A stretch of DNA of 57,906 nt from Candidatus Tectomicrobia bacterium (GCA_016192135.1 JACPUR010000034.1:1-57906); one strand, 5' to 3'. Counted from the first letter of the stretch, positions 7,584-16,006 are shown. Numbers and translations: made by a program. The notes: a model not told the origin generated them from the letters alone.

Positions 7584-8447
7584 ATGGCCCTCGAGAAGAC
7601 CCTCGCCATCTTCGGCTACCCGCTCGGCCACACCATGTCGCCCACCATGCACAACACGGCGGCGGCGGTCCTGGGGGTGCCCTACCATTTCCTGGCCTAC
7701 GAGGTGGCGCCGGAGAGGTTCGAGGCGGCGGTGCGGGGCGCCCAGGCCATGGGCTTCGCGGGGCTCTGCATCACCATCCCGCACAAGGTGACGATCGGCC
7801 GGATGGTGGACGAGCTCTCGGAGGACGCCCGCCTCATGGGGGCGGTGAACGTTGTCACCTTCGAGCCCGGGGGCCGCATGAAGGGCCACAACACGGACGG
7901 GATCGGCTGGCTGCGCTCCCTGGAGGAGGAGATGGGGACGACGCCCAAGGGGATGCGCTGCCTCCTCCTGGGCGCCGGGGGCGCGGCGCGCGCCATCGCC
8001 GTCAAGCTCGCCCAGTCGGGCGCCGCCCACCTGGAGATCCGCAACCGCACGGCCGAGAAGGCCGCCGCCCTCGCGGAGTCGGTGCGGAAGGCCTTCCCCG
8101 GCCTCCCGGTCGCGGGCGGGGGACTCGGCGGCCTGGAGGACGCTGCCCGGGACGCCCAGCTCATCGTGAACACCACGAGCCAGGGCATGACGGGGGACGC
8201 GGCCCGCATGGCGGCCCTGCCGGTGCCCGAGGCGGCCATCCCGCCTGGCGCGATCTGCTCGGACGCCGTCTACAACCCGGCCGAGACGGCCTTCCTGAAG
8301 GCGGCCCGGCGCCGCGGGGCGCGGGGGCTCTCGGGGGTGGGCTGGCTCGTCCACCAGGGCGCCGCCGCCTGGGAGATGTGGACGGGGACGAAGATGCCCG
8401 TCCCCCGGGTGCGCGAGGCGGTCCTCAAGGCGCTCGGGGCGGGGTGA
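7584..8447 (+). CDS. aroE: Shikimate dehydrogenase AroE
   Basis: AroE reduces 3-dehydroshikimate to shikimate with NADPH in aromatic amino acid synthesis. The 287-aa protein has the substrate motif GYPLGHTMSPTMHN at the N-terminus, ITIPHKVTIG with the catalytic Lys, NTDGIGWLRSL, and the nucleotide-binding LLGAGGAARAIA. Length is normal for the family. The ATG at 7584 sits 9 bases after GGAGAG; an upstream in-frame ATG at 7497 would add an unrelated leader and is rejected. It is monocistronic or loosely linked to the CoA transferase downstream. Lone aroE-like genes near CoA-transferase genes can be quinate/shikimate paralogues, so its role in primary aroE function is not certain. Confidence 0.9.
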   Translation: MALEKTLAIFGYPLGHTMSPTMHNTAAAVLGVPYHFLAYEVAPERFEAAVRGAQAMGFAGLCITIPHKVTIGRMVDELSEDARLMGAVNVVTFEPGGRMKGHNTDGIGWLRSLEEEMGTTPKGMRCLLLGAGGAARAIAVKLAQSGAAHLEIRNRTAEKAAALAESVRKAFPGLPVAGGGLGGLEDAARDAQLIVNTTSQGMTGDAARMAALPVPEAAIPPGAICSDAVYNPAETAFLKAARRRGARGLSGVGWLVHQGAAAWEMWTGTKMPVPRVREAVLKALGAG

Positions 8448-8467
8448 CCATCGAGGCGATATCTTTT

Positions 8468-8495
8468 GTAGGGGCGAGGCATACTTCGCCCCTAC
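8468..8495. repeat. GTAGGGGCG palindromic repeat, copy A2
   Basis: GTAGGGGCGA and TCGCCCCTAC arms (10 bp, perfect) around an 8-base centre, in the gap between aroE and the CoA transferase. Confidence 0.8.
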
Positions 8496-8542
8496 GGACG
8501 CAAAGAGCACGGCATCATCCGTCATCCATGGGAGCCTCTCGC

Positions 8543-9733
8543 ATGACCCTGCCGCTCGAAGGCCTGCGGGTCGTGGACCTCTCCCGCGTCCTGGCCGGGC
8601 CCTTCTGCACCATGATGCTCGGGGACATGGGGGCCGAGATCCTCAAGGTCGAGAACCCGGACGGGGGGGACGACACCCGGCTCTGGCCCCCCTTCTACGA
8701 GGGGGGCGAGAGCAGCTACTTCCAGGCCGTGAACCGCAACAAGCGGAGCCTCACCCTCAACATGAAGGCGGAGGAGGGGAAGGCCATCCTCCGCGACCTC
8801 GTGAAGGGGGCGGACATCCTGGTGCAGAACTTCCGCCCGGGGGCGGTGGAGCGGCTGGGCTTCGGGTGGGAGGACTGCCAAAAGCTCAACCCCAGGCTCG
8901 TCTACTGCTCCATCTCGGGCTACGGCCAGACGGGGCCCTACCGCGAGCGGCCCGCCTACGACATCCTCCTCCAGGCCGAGGGGGGCTTCATGAGCGTCAC
9001 CGGCACGGCGGACGGCCCCCCCTGCAAGGGCGGCATCGCCATCGCGGACCTCACGACCGCGCTGTTCGCCATCCAGGGCATCCTCCTCGCCGTCCTCGCG
9101 CGCGGGAAGACGGGCCGGGGCCAGCACGTGGACGTCGCCATCCAGGACGGCCAGGCCGCCCTCTTGAGCCACATGGCGGGCAACTTCTTCGCCACGGGTA
9201 AGCCCCCCACCCGCAACGGCAACCGCCACCCGAGCATCTCGCCCTACCGGGAGTTCCGCTGCGCGGACGGGGAGATCATCGTCGCCGCCGCGAACGACAG
9301 CCTGTGGGACCGCTTCGCCCGCGCCATCGGGCGCGGGGACCTGGCCGACAGCCCGCGCTGGAAGAAGAACCCGGACCGCGTGGCCGGGCGGGAGGAGATC
9401 GAGCGCGAGATCGAGGGGACCCTCATCAAGGACAAGCGCGCCCACTGGATCGAGCGCATCCAGAAGGGGGGCGTCCCCTGCGGCCCGGTCAAGACCATCG
9501 CCGAGGTGACCCAGGACCCGCAGGTGCGCCACCGCGAGATGGTGGTCGAGGTGGAGCACGCCCGCACCGGCACGCTGCGGATGATGGGCATCCCCATCAA
9601 GCTCTCGGACACCCCGGGCCGGGTCCAGCTCCCCCCGCCGCTGCTGGGGGAGCACACCGAGGAGATCCTCTGCGGCCTCCTCGGGCGACCCAAGGCCTCG
9701 CTGGCGGGGCTCAGGGAGAAGGGGGTGATATAG
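8543..9733 (+). CDS. CaiB/BaiF family (family III) CoA transferase
   Basis: This 396-aa protein is a family III CoA transferase, moving CoA between carboxylic acids through an aspartyl-CoA thioester. The N-terminal signature LEGLRVVDLSRVLAGPFCTMML, the GADILVQNFRPGAVERLG block and the GYGQTGPYRERPAYD segment containing the catalytic Asp are all present. Relatives act on formyl/oxalyl-CoA, carnitine, bile acids or aromatic succinates; the substrate is unknown here. The ATG at 8543 follows GGGAGC; another ATG at 8528 is in frame. It precedes cofG but is separated from it by 230 bp with a promoter, so it need not belong to the F420 operon. Confidence 0.92.
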   Translation: MTLPLEGLRVVDLSRVLAGPFCTMMLGDMGAEILKVENPDGGDDTRLWPPFYEGGESSYFQAVNRNKRSLTLNMKAEEGKAILRDLVKGADILVQNFRPGAVERLGFGWEDCQKLNPRLVYCSISGYGQTGPYRERPAYDILLQAEGGFMSVTGTADGPPCKGGIAIADLTTALFAIQGILLAVLARGKTGRGQHVDVAIQDGQAALLSHMAGNFFATGKPPTRNGNRHPSISPYREFRCADGEIIVAAANDSLWDRFARAIGRGDLADSPRWKKNPDRVAGREEIEREIEGTLIKDKRAHWIERIQKGGVPCGPVKTIAEVTQDPQVRHREMVVEVEHARTGTLRMMGIPIKLSDTPGRVQLPPPLLGEHTEEILCGLLGRPKASLAGLREKGVI

Positions 9734-9894
9734 CGGCGCAGTCCGTTCGCGCCGTCCTCTCGGGTGGACGAGGCCACTCTCCCTCTCCCTCCGGGAGAGG
9801 GGCGCCGGGCCAGGCGGGGCACACGGGTGACGGGTGATTCCCGATCGCAATCGGCCGGCGCGTGAAACACCGCGGGAGGCCGCCGCCCCGCCCC

Positions 9895-9923
9895 TTGCCA
9901 TCCCCCCGGCGGGCCGATAGGAT
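9895..9923 (+). promoter_or_regulatory. Putative promoter of the F420 operon (cofG)
   Basis: TTGCCA (9895-9900), exactly 17 bp, then TAGGAT (9918-9923). Transcription would begin near 9930. This makes GTG 9862 and TTG 9895 unusable as cofG starts if it is the only promoter. Confidence 0.5.
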
Positions 9924-9966
9924 CGGGCCGCCGTTCCTCTCGCTCACGAGCGCACGGGAGCCTGCC

Positions 9967-10986
9967 CTGAGAGCCGTCACCTACTCCTTCAACTTCACCC
10001 TGCCGGTCACCACCTGGTGCCTGAACCGCTGCGGCTACTGCAGCTTCAGGAGCGACGCGCCGGCCCTGCTCGCGCCCGGGGAGTGCGCCCGGCGCGCCCG
10101 CGCGGCCTCCGCCCAGGGGGTGATCGAGGCGCTGGTGATGACGGGGGAGGGCATCGACCGCCACGCGGGCCTGCGGAGGCAATTGAAGGAGTGGGGCTTC
10201 GGCTCCTACGCGGCCTACTGCGCCGAGGTCTGCCGCATGTGCCTGGCGGAGGGGATGCTCCCCCACACCAACATCGGCACCCTCGAGGCGTGGGAGCTCG
10301 AGCTCCTCAAGCCCTATAACGTGAGCCTGGGGATGATGGCCGAGACGGTGAGCCCGGAAGCCACGAGAGGGGTGGCCCACCGCCACGCCCCCACCAAGGC
10401 GCCGGAGCTCCGCCTGGCGACCGTGGAGGCGGCGGGGAGGCTCGGGATCGCCTTCACCACGGGCATCCTCATCGGCATCGGGGAAAAACCCGAAGAGAGG
10501 ATCGAGACCCTGGAGGCCATCGCGGCGCTCCATAAGAGGTACGGCCACATCCAGGAGGTCATCCTCCAGCCCCTGAACCCCCAGCCGGGGACGGCGATGG
10601 CGCGGTGGATGAAGCCCCCGGACGAGGAGGTGGCCGCCCTTATCCCCCACGTGCAGCGGCTCATGCCGGGGGTGCACATCCAGGTCCCCCCCAACCTGGT
10701 GGACGACCTGCCCGCCCTCCTGCGCGCCGGGGCGGACGACCTGGGCGGCATCGCCCCCGAGGCGGACCACATCAACCCCAACCGGCCCTGGCCCGAGCTC
10801 GAGGCCCTGGACCGGCGCCTGCGCCCGGAGGGGATGCGCTTGAAGCTCCGGATGCCCGTCTACGACGAGTTCATCGCGGCGGGCTGGTGCCCCGCGCCCA
10901 CGCTCCCGGCCCTGGAGAAGATGCTGGAGCGGCGGGACCAGGCCGACGGACTCTTGGCGCCCGCCGCGGCGGGAGGGTCTTCATGA
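9967..10986 (+). CDS. cofG: FO synthase subunit CofG (radical SAM)
   Basis: CofG works with CofH to build the deazaflavin FO (7,8-didemethyl-8-hydroxy-5-deazariboflavin) from the tyrosine adduct. The radical-SAM [4Fe-4S] motif C-x3-C-x2-C is seen as CLNRCGYC, directly after the conserved VTYSFNFTLP N-terminus. Further blocks are MTGEGID, HTNIGTLEAWELELLK and GILIGIGE. The frame has no ATG, GTG or TTG between 9895 and the conserved core. I place the start at a CTG (9967) six bases after GGGAG, giving 339 aa; GTG at 9862 (374 aa) is the conventional alternative. The stop overlaps the cofH ATG (ATGA). Confidence 0.93.
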   Translation: MRAVTYSFNFTLPVTTWCLNRCGYCSFRSDAPALLAPGECARRARAASAQGVIEALVMTGEGIDRHAGLRRQLKEWGFGSYAAYCAEVCRMCLAEGMLPHTNIGTLEAWELELLKPYNVSLGMMAETVSPEATRGVAHRHAPTKAPELRLATVEAAGRLGIAFTTGILIGIGEKPEERIETLEAIAALHKRYGHIQEVILQPLNPQPGTAMARWMKPPDEEVAALIPHVQRLMPGVHIQVPPNLVDDLPALLRAGADDLGGIAPEADHINPNRPWPELEALDRRLRPEGMRLKLRMPVYDEFIAAGWCPAPTLPALEKMLERRDQADGLLAPAAAGGSS

Positions 10987-12218
10987 CGCGATCCTTCACC
11001 CTCGACATCCTGGACGCCTGGGAGGCGGGCGAGGAGCTCTCCACGGAGCACGCCACGGCACTCCTGGAGGATTCCTCCCCCGAGACGGCCGAGCGGCTCC
11101 ACGGGCTCGCCGACGCCGAGCGGCGGCGAGCCGCCGGGGACGAGGTCAGCTACATCATCAATGCGAACGTCAACTTCACCAACGTCTGCTACACCGACTG
11201 CAAGTACTGCGGCTTCTACCGCCGGCCCAAGGACGAGGACGCCTACACCCACGGCGACGGCGCCCTGCGCGTGCGCTTCGAGCGCGCCCGGGAATTCGGG
11301 GTGCGCGAGATCTGCATGCAGGGGGGCCTCAACCCCAAGATCTCGCTCGACCGCTACGAGGAGGTGCTGCGCCTCGCGCGGGAGGTCATCCCCGGCGTCC
11401 ACATGCACGCCTACTCGCCGGCCGAGATCGACCACATCCAGCGCAAGACGCGCCTCCCGCTCGAGGTCATCCTCGTCCGGCTCAAGGAGGCGGGGCTGGG
11501 CTCCATCCCCGGGACCGCCGCCGAGGTGCTGGTCGAGCGGGTGAAGAAGCTCATCAGCCCGGGGCGCATCCCGGTGGCGCGCTGGCTCGAGATCATCCGC
11601 GCCGCCCACGCCGTGGGCATCCCCACGACCTCCACGGTCATGTACGGCCACATCGAGAAGCCCTCGGAACTGGCCGAGCACATGGGCATCCTGCGCGACC
11701 TCCAGAAGGAGTCCGCGCGCACCGCCCGGGCGCGCTTCACCGAGTTCGTGCCGCTGCCCTTCGTCCCCTACGACAACAAGATGGGGGAGGAGTTCAACAT
11801 CAAGGAGATGGCCCCGTTGGGCTACATCTTGAGGCTCCATGCCGTGGCGCGGCTCTTCTTCCGGGGGTGGATACCGAACCTTCAGGTGGCCTGGCCCAAG
11901 ATCGGCATCGGGGCGGCCAAGCGGGCGCTCTCCCTGGGCGTCAACGACCTGGGCGGCACCCTGATCGAGGAGAACATCTCGCGCACCTCGGGCTCCGAGT
12001 ACGGCCAGAGCCTCACGCCCGCCCAGTTCAACGCGGCCATCCGGGAGGCGGGGCGGGCGCCCGTCCAGCGCACCACGACCTACGACATCATCCGGGAGGG
12101 CGACCCGCGCTGGCGCCATCCCCGGCCGGACGACGAGGCGCTCCTCGGCGGGGGGGCCCAGGGCGGACAGAAGAAGGAGGGCCTCCTCCCCCTCCTGAAC
12201 GCCGGCGGGTGCCGGTGA
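10983..12218 (+). CDS. cofH: FO synthase subunit CofH (5-amino-6-(D-ribitylamino)uracil:tyrosine hydroxyphenyl transferase)
   Basis: CofH is the radical SAM enzyme that joins tyrosine-derived 4-hydroxybenzyl to 5-amino-6-ribitylaminouracil, giving the CofG substrate. The cluster ligands are Cys69, Cys73 and Cys76 in NVCYTDCKYCGFYR. ICMQGGLNPKIS, HAYSPAEIDHI and NDLGGTLIEENI are typical of the CofH/MqnC group. MqnE/MqnC of the futalosine pathway are close relatives, but the adjacent cofG and the rest of the cof genes decide for CofH. Length is 411 aa, with a slightly extended polar C-terminus. Its start overlaps the cofG stop by 4 bases, implying coupled translation and equal stoichiometry. 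Confidence 0.95.
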   Translation: MTRSFTLDILDAWEAGEELSTEHATALLEDSSPETAERLHGLADAERRRAAGDEVSYIINANVNFTNVCYTDCKYCGFYRRPKDEDAYTHGDGALRVRFERAREFGVREICMQGGLNPKISLDRYEEVLRLAREVIPGVHMHAYSPAEIDHIQRKTRLPLEVILVRLKEAGLGSIPGTAAEVLVERVKKLISPGRIPVARWLEIIRAAHAVGIPTTSTVMYGHIEKPSELAEHMGILRDLQKESARTARARFTEFVPLPFVPYDNKMGEEFNIKEMAPLGYILRLHAVARLFFRGWIPNLQVAWPKIGIGAAKRALSLGVNDLGGTLIEENISRTSGSEYGQSLTPAQFNAAIREAGRAPVQRTTTYDIIREGDPRWRHPRPDDEALLGGGAQGGQKKEGLLPLLNAGGCR

Positions 12219-12237
12219 CCGAAAGCCGCATTCCCAT

Positions 12238-12265
12238 GTAGGGGCGTTCAATTGAACGCCCGTGC
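12238..12265. repeat. GTAGGGGCG palindromic repeat, copy A3
   Basis: GTAGGGGCG on the left, with a perfectly palindromic core GGGCGTTCAATTGAACGCCC and a degraded right end (GTGC in place of CTAC). It lies in the 105-bp gap between cofH and the frhB-like gene. Confidence 0.75.
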
Positions 12266-12323
12266 GAAACCATCGCCCCGATTTCCGTAGAGGCAGTCAC
12301 CGTTCGCCCTGCGAAGGCCCCCC

Positions 12324-13781
12324 ATGACCCTCCACCACCCCAGCCTCAAGGACATGATGAACGACGTGGTGGCGGCGGGGACCTGCTGCGAGTGCGGGAG
12401 TTGCGTCCTCGTCTGCCCCCACAACGTCATCGAGTACATCGGGGGCAAGCCCAAGCAGACGGCCAAGGCGAGCGCGCCCTTCGACTACTGCGGGGTGAGC
12501 GAGGGCATCGGCTGCGACGTCTGCGCCCAGGCCTGCCCCAGGCTCTGGCCGCGCGAGATCCACCTGCGGGACGCCGTCTTCCGGGACCGCCGGCCCTGGG
12601 AGGACATCTTCGGGGCCTACCGCCACATCTTCGCGGCGCGCACGAAGGACGCGGGCATCATGGAGCGCGCCCAGGACGGCGGCATCGTCACCGCGCTCCT
12701 CTCGTGGGCGCTGGAGGCGGGCGAGATCGACGGCGCCGTGGTCGCGGCGGTGGGGGAGGATGACCCCCCCTGCGCCCCCAGCCCCAAGGTGGTCACGACG
12801 CAGGAGGGGATCCGCGCCAGCGCGGGGAGCTGGTATACCTACTGCCCGAACAACCTGGCGCTCAAGGAGGCGGCGGAGCGCGATTTGAAGAAGGTGGCCT
12901 TCGTGGGGGTGCCCTGCCAGATCACCCCCATCCGGAAGATGGAGCTCATCGACCCCTCCTTCCTCCTCTCGCCCAAGAAGCGCCCCCAGCACATCGAGAA
13001 GCAGCGGGGCTTCCTGCGGGGGTTCGCCGGGCGGGTAGCCCTCCAGATCGGGCTCTTCTGCACCGAGGTCTTCACCTTCGGCCTGATGACCGAGAAGATC
13101 GAGAAGGGCCTGGGCATCCCGCTCGCGGACGTGGCCAAGTTCAACGTGAAGGGGGAAGTCCTCGTCCACAAGAAGGACGGCGAGCTTGTCACCTTCCCGC
13201 TGGAGGAGGCCATGCGGGATTACCAGCGCCCCGAGTGCCGCCACTGCGCCGACTTCTCCGCCGAGCTGGCCGACATCGCCTGCGGGGGCGTCGGCACCCG
13301 GGGCTGGACCATCGTGATGATCCGCACCGAGCGCGGGGAGCGCGCCTGGCGGGCCTTCGAAGCGGCGGGCCGGGCCGAGACCATGCCCATCCGCGAGAAC
13401 CGCCGCGCCTGGAACATCCTCCAGATCCTCGCGCGGCGGCAGCGCGGCCGGGTGCCCGCCGTGGGCGGGAAGAGCGGCACCGGGCCGGGCCTTCCCCAGT
13501 ACAGCCCCAAGGAGGGCGCGGATCACGCCCTGGCCCGCATGGCGGGGAGCGGGAAGAGCGCCGCCGAGATCGAGGCCGGCCTCGCCGCGGCCTACGGCGG
13601 GGAGGATCGGCCCGTCCGCGTCACCGGCTACATGGCGGGCCAGCCCATCCCGGGCGACCCGGGGGAGCCTCCCCCGGGCGAGAAGCGCAAGCTTCCCCCC
13701 CCGCCCTCGCCCGAGCAGGGCGGGGCGCCCCCCGGCTGGCGCCCTCCGGAAATCCCCCCGGGGCAGGAGGGCGCCGGGTGA
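12324..13781 (+). CDS. F420-dependent oxidoreductase, FrhB/FdhB-like iron-sulfur flavoprotein
   Basis: This 485-aa protein matches the beta subunit family of F420-reducing hydrogenase, F420-linked formate dehydrogenase and F420H2 dehydrogenase (FrhB/FdhB/FpoF), which binds F420, FAD and Fe-S clusters. Two ferredoxin-like cysteine sets are visible in the first 75 residues: CCECGSCVLVCP, and C56 with CDVCAQACP. The core contains FVGVPCQITPIRKM and the C-terminal CRHCADFSAELADIACGG. The last 70 residues are Gly/Pro-rich and low complexity. No hydrogenase or formate dehydrogenase subunit is nearby, so the electron partner is unknown. It may act as a stand-alone F420H2-acceptor oxidoreductase. The next gene overlaps its stop. 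Confidence 0.88.
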   Translation: MTLHHPSLKDMMNDVVAAGTCCECGSCVLVCPHNVIEYIGGKPKQTAKASAPFDYCGVSEGIGCDVCAQACPRLWPREIHLRDAVFRDRRPWEDIFGAYRHIFAARTKDAGIMERAQDGGIVTALLSWALEAGEIDGAVVAAVGEDDPPCAPSPKVVTTQEGIRASAGSWYTYCPNNLALKEAAERDLKKVAFVGVPCQITPIRKMELIDPSFLLSPKKRPQHIEKQRGFLRGFAGRVALQIGLFCTEVFTFGLMTEKIEKGLGIPLADVAKFNVKGEVLVHKKDGELVTFPLEEAMRDYQRPECRHCADFSAELADIACGGVGTRGWTIVMIRTERGERAWRAFEAAGRAETMPIRENRRAWNILQILARRQRGRVPAVGGKSGTGPGLPQYSPKEGADHALARMAGSGKSAAEIEAGLAAAYGGEDRPVRVTGYMAGQPIPGDPGEPPPGEKRKLPPPPSPEQGGAPPGWRPPEIPPGQEGAG

Positions 13782-14407
13782 GCGGCGAGAACCTCCAGAC
13801 CGCCTTCGGCGGGGTGACGCTGGCGGACGCCCTCTTCTACCGGCGCTCGGTCCGGAAGTTCGCGGCCGAGCCCCTCCACCCCGACCGCCTGCGCGCCGCC
13901 CTCGAGGCGGCCTCCCTGGCCCCGAGCCCGCACGGGAGCGCCCCCTGGCGCTTCTGCATCGTGGCCACCCCGGAGGCGCGGCTCAGGCTCGCGACGGAGA
14001 TGGGAAGGGATTTCCTGCGCGACATGGAGCGGGAGGGCGTGCCCGAGGAGGAGCGCAGGCGCCGCCACGCGGGGAGCCTCCGCCTCATCACCGGGGCGCC
14101 CGCCCTCATCCTCGCCGCGCTCTCCTACAAGGACCTGGACCGCTACGAGGACCCCGCGAAGCAGGCGAACGAGCGCATGATGGCCGAGCACAGCCTGGGC
14201 GCGGCGCTCCAGAACCTGATGCTCGCCCTGGCCGCCCAGGGCATCGGCTCGGTGTGGCGCTGCGCGCCCCTCTTCTGCCCCGAGACGGCGCGGAAGGCGC
14301 TCTCGCTCCCCGAGGACTGGGTGCCCCGCGCCTACGTGGCGGCGGGCCGGGCGGCCGTCCCGCCTCCCGCCAGGCCGGATGCGCGCCCCGGCGTCCTCGT
14401 CCGGTGA
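13778..14407 (+). CDS. Nitroreductase-fold protein, FbiB C-terminal-like (putative dehydro-F420-0 reductase)
   Basis: This 209-aa FMN-dependent nitroreductase-family protein starts with the signature LFYRRSVRKFAAEPL. Later it has ASLAPSPHGSAPWRF and MMAEHSLGAALQNLMLALAAQGIGSVWRCAPLFC. Actinobacterial FbiB carries a domain of this type fused behind CofE; it reduces dehydro-F420-0 when phosphoenolpyruvate is the CofC substrate. Here it is a separate gene inside the F420 operon, so the same role is a good inference. A generic nitroreductase cannot be excluded. The GTG start overlaps the previous stop (GTGA) and cofD follows within 10 bp. Confidence 0.85.
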   Translation: MSGENLQTAFGGVTLADALFYRRSVRKFAAEPLHPDRLRAALEAASLAPSPHGSAPWRFCIVATPEARLRLATEMGRDFLRDMEREGVPEEERRRRHAGSLRLITGAPALILAALSYKDLDRYEDPAKQANERMMAEHSLGAALQNLMLALAAQGIGSVWRCAPLFCPETARKALSLPEDWVPRAYVAAGRAAVPPPARPDARPGVLVR

Positions 14408-14417
14408 GCTTCGTCCC

Positions 14418-15368
14418 GTGAGCTTCCGCGGTCCGGTGGCCGCCCTGGCCGGAGGGGTGGGGGGCGCCAAGCTCGCCGTGGGCCTGGCCCTCGCCCTGCC
14501 GGAGGGGGCGCTCTCCGTCATCGTGAACACGGCGGACGACCTGACCCTCCACGGCCTCCACATCAGCCCCGATCTCGACACGGTGATGTACAACTTGGCG
14601 GGCCTCGCCGATCCCCAGGCCGGCTGGGGCATCGCCGGGGACACGGCGGGGGCGCTCGGGCTCCTGGGCCGCTACGGCGGGCCCACTTGGTTCCGCCTGG
14701 GGGACAAGGACCTCGCCACCCACATCCGCCGCACCCAGCGCCTGGCCGAGGGCGCCCGGCTCACCGAGGCGACGGCCGAGCTCTGCAGGGCGCTGGGGGT
14801 GCGGGCGCGCGTCCTCCCCATGACGGACAGCCCGGTGGCGACCCGGGTCCAGACGCCCGAGGGGGAGCTCGAGTTCCAGGACTACTTCGTGGCGCGCGGC
14901 ACCCGGCCCTGGGTGCTCGGAGTGCGCTTCCAGGGGGCGGAGGAGGCGCGGCCCTCGCCCGAGGCGGCGCGCGCGCTGGAAGAGGCGCGGGCCATCGTCT
15001 TCTGCCCGTCGAACCCCATCGTGAGCGTCGGGCCCATCCTGGCCGTGGCGGGCATCCGCGAGCGCATCCTTGCGGCCCGCGTCCCCCGGATCGCGGTGAG
15101 CCCGATCGTCGGCGGCGTGGCCCTCAAGGGGCCGGCGGCCGAGATGCTCCGAAGCCTGGGGCACGAGGTCTCGGCCGCGGGGGTGGCCGCCATCCTGCGG
15201 GAGCACCTCGACGGGTTCGTGCTGGACGAGCGGGACGCGGCCCTCCTCCCCCAGGTGGAGGGCCTGGGCCTCAAGGCCAAGGCGCTGCCCACGGTGATGA
15301 CGGATGGGGCGTCCAAGCAGAGGCTCGCCGAGGGGGTGCTCGCCTTCGCGGCGGAGCTGGCCCGCTGA
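14418..15368 (+). CDS. cofD: 2-phospho-L-lactate transferase CofD (F420-0 synthesis)
   Basis: CofD transfers the phospholactyl or phosphoenolpyruvyl group from the CofC product onto FO, giving (dehydro-)F420-0. Family motifs are ALAGGVGGAKLAVGLA at the N-terminus, VNTADDLTLHGLHISPDLDTV, and PSNPIVSVGPILAV near residue 195. The length (316 aa) is typical. The GTG at 14418 brings the glycine-rich motif to its usual place; an ATG at 14379 inside the upstream gene would add 13 residues. It is the last gene of the F420 operon. Together with cofC and cofE on the other strand, the window encodes the whole FO-to-F420 route. Confidence 0.95.
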   Translation: MSFRGPVAALAGGVGGAKLAVGLALALPEGALSVIVNTADDLTLHGLHISPDLDTVMYNLAGLADPQAGWGIAGDTAGALGLLGRYGGPTWFRLGDKDLATHIRRTQRLAEGARLTEATAELCRALGVRARVLPMTDSPVATRVQTPEGELEFQDYFVARGTRPWVLGVRFQGAEEARPSPEAARALEEARAIVFCPSNPIVSVGPILAVAGIRERILAARVPRIAVSPIVGGVALKGPAAEMLRSLGHEVSAAGVAAILREHLDGFVLDERDAALLPQVEGLGLKAKALPTVMTDGASKQRLAEGVLAFAAELAR

Positions 15369-15408
15369 GGAATGGCCCTCGGAAAGCAAGGCGCGCTAAC
15401 GTAAATCC

Positions 15409-15430
15409 AACCTGAACCCAACCTGAATCC
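15409..15430 (+). promoter_or_regulatory. Tandem 11-bp direct repeat upstream of the cytochrome c gene
   Basis: AACCTGAACCC is followed immediately by AACCTGAATCC. An 11-bp direct repeat is the spacing bound by PhoB/OmpR-type response regulators, so this may be an activator site for the gene at 15572. The assignment to a regulator is inference. Confidence 0.35.
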
Positions 15431-15571
15431 TGCGTAACTCAAAAGTTTTTCCCACCGGTTCTCCCGGATCTAGCCGATATGCCCCTCTCCACGAAGCCTC
15501 TATACATGGGACGCGGACCGGCCCGCCTCCCGGCGGGGCCCCCGGAGCGCCGTCGCGTGAAAGGAAGCGAT

Positions 15572-16006
15572 GTGGACAAGATGATGCCCCTCGATCTTCT
15601 TCTTTTCATCTTGATGGCCCTGGGGCCCGCGCCTCCCGCCGCCCAAGCTGCCGATCCGAAGGCCCGCCGGGGGGAATATCTCGTCCATCACGTGGCGATG
15701 TGCGTGCAGTGCCACTCCCCGAGGGATGAGCGGGGGAGGCTCATCCCGGAGCAGCTCCTCCAGGGCGGGCGGATTCCCGTGGAAGGGCCCGCGCACCCGA
15801 AGACCGAATGGGCGCTCAAGCCCCCCCGCCTGGCGGGGCTCCCGGGCGGCTACAGCGAGGCGGACTTCATCCGGCTGCTCATGACGGGGAAGAAGCCGCG
15901 TGGCGGCTCCCCCCGCCCCCCCATGCCTCCCTTCCGGATGCAACGGGAGGACGCCGAGGCCGTCGCGGCCTATCTCAGGACGGTGAAGCCTCAGGGCGGC
16001 CGCTGA
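15572..16006 (+). CDS. Exported monoheme cytochrome c
   Basis: A signal peptide (about residues 1-26, hydrophobic LLLFILMALG, Ala-rich cleavage region) precedes a small class-I-like cytochrome. It has one heme motif, CVQCH (Cys44, Cys47, His48), and a Met-containing PPMPPF segment near residue 122 as likely axial ligand. The 144-aa protein would shuttle electrons in the periplasm. I choose GTG 15572, preceded by AAGGAAG; earlier in-frame starts lack a ribosome site. A degenerate second copy of its 3' end lies at 17347-17426. It faces the minus-strand cupredoxin gene. Confidence 0.8.
   Translation: MDKMMPLDLLLFILMALGPAPPAAQAADPKARRGEYLVHHVAMCVQCHSPRDERGRLIPEQLLQGGRIPVEGPAHPKTEWALKPPRLAGLPGGYSEADFIRLLMTGKKPRGGSPRPPMPPFRMQREDAEAVAAYLRTVKPQGGR

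Noticed and set aside
6330-8525. A 731-residue open frame on the minus strand with the dehydrogenase at its end
   Set aside because: Only the last 373 residues match the enzyme. The rest is antisense to aroE and is low-complexity, a common artefact of very high GC.
10983-12218. CofH could instead be a menaquinone-pathway MqnE/MqnC enzyme
   Set aside because: The overlap with cofG and the surrounding cof genes decide for FO synthase.
12324-13781. Hydrogenase gene cluster
   Set aside because: No large or small hydrogenase subunit or maturation gene is in the window; only the FrhB-like subunit is present.
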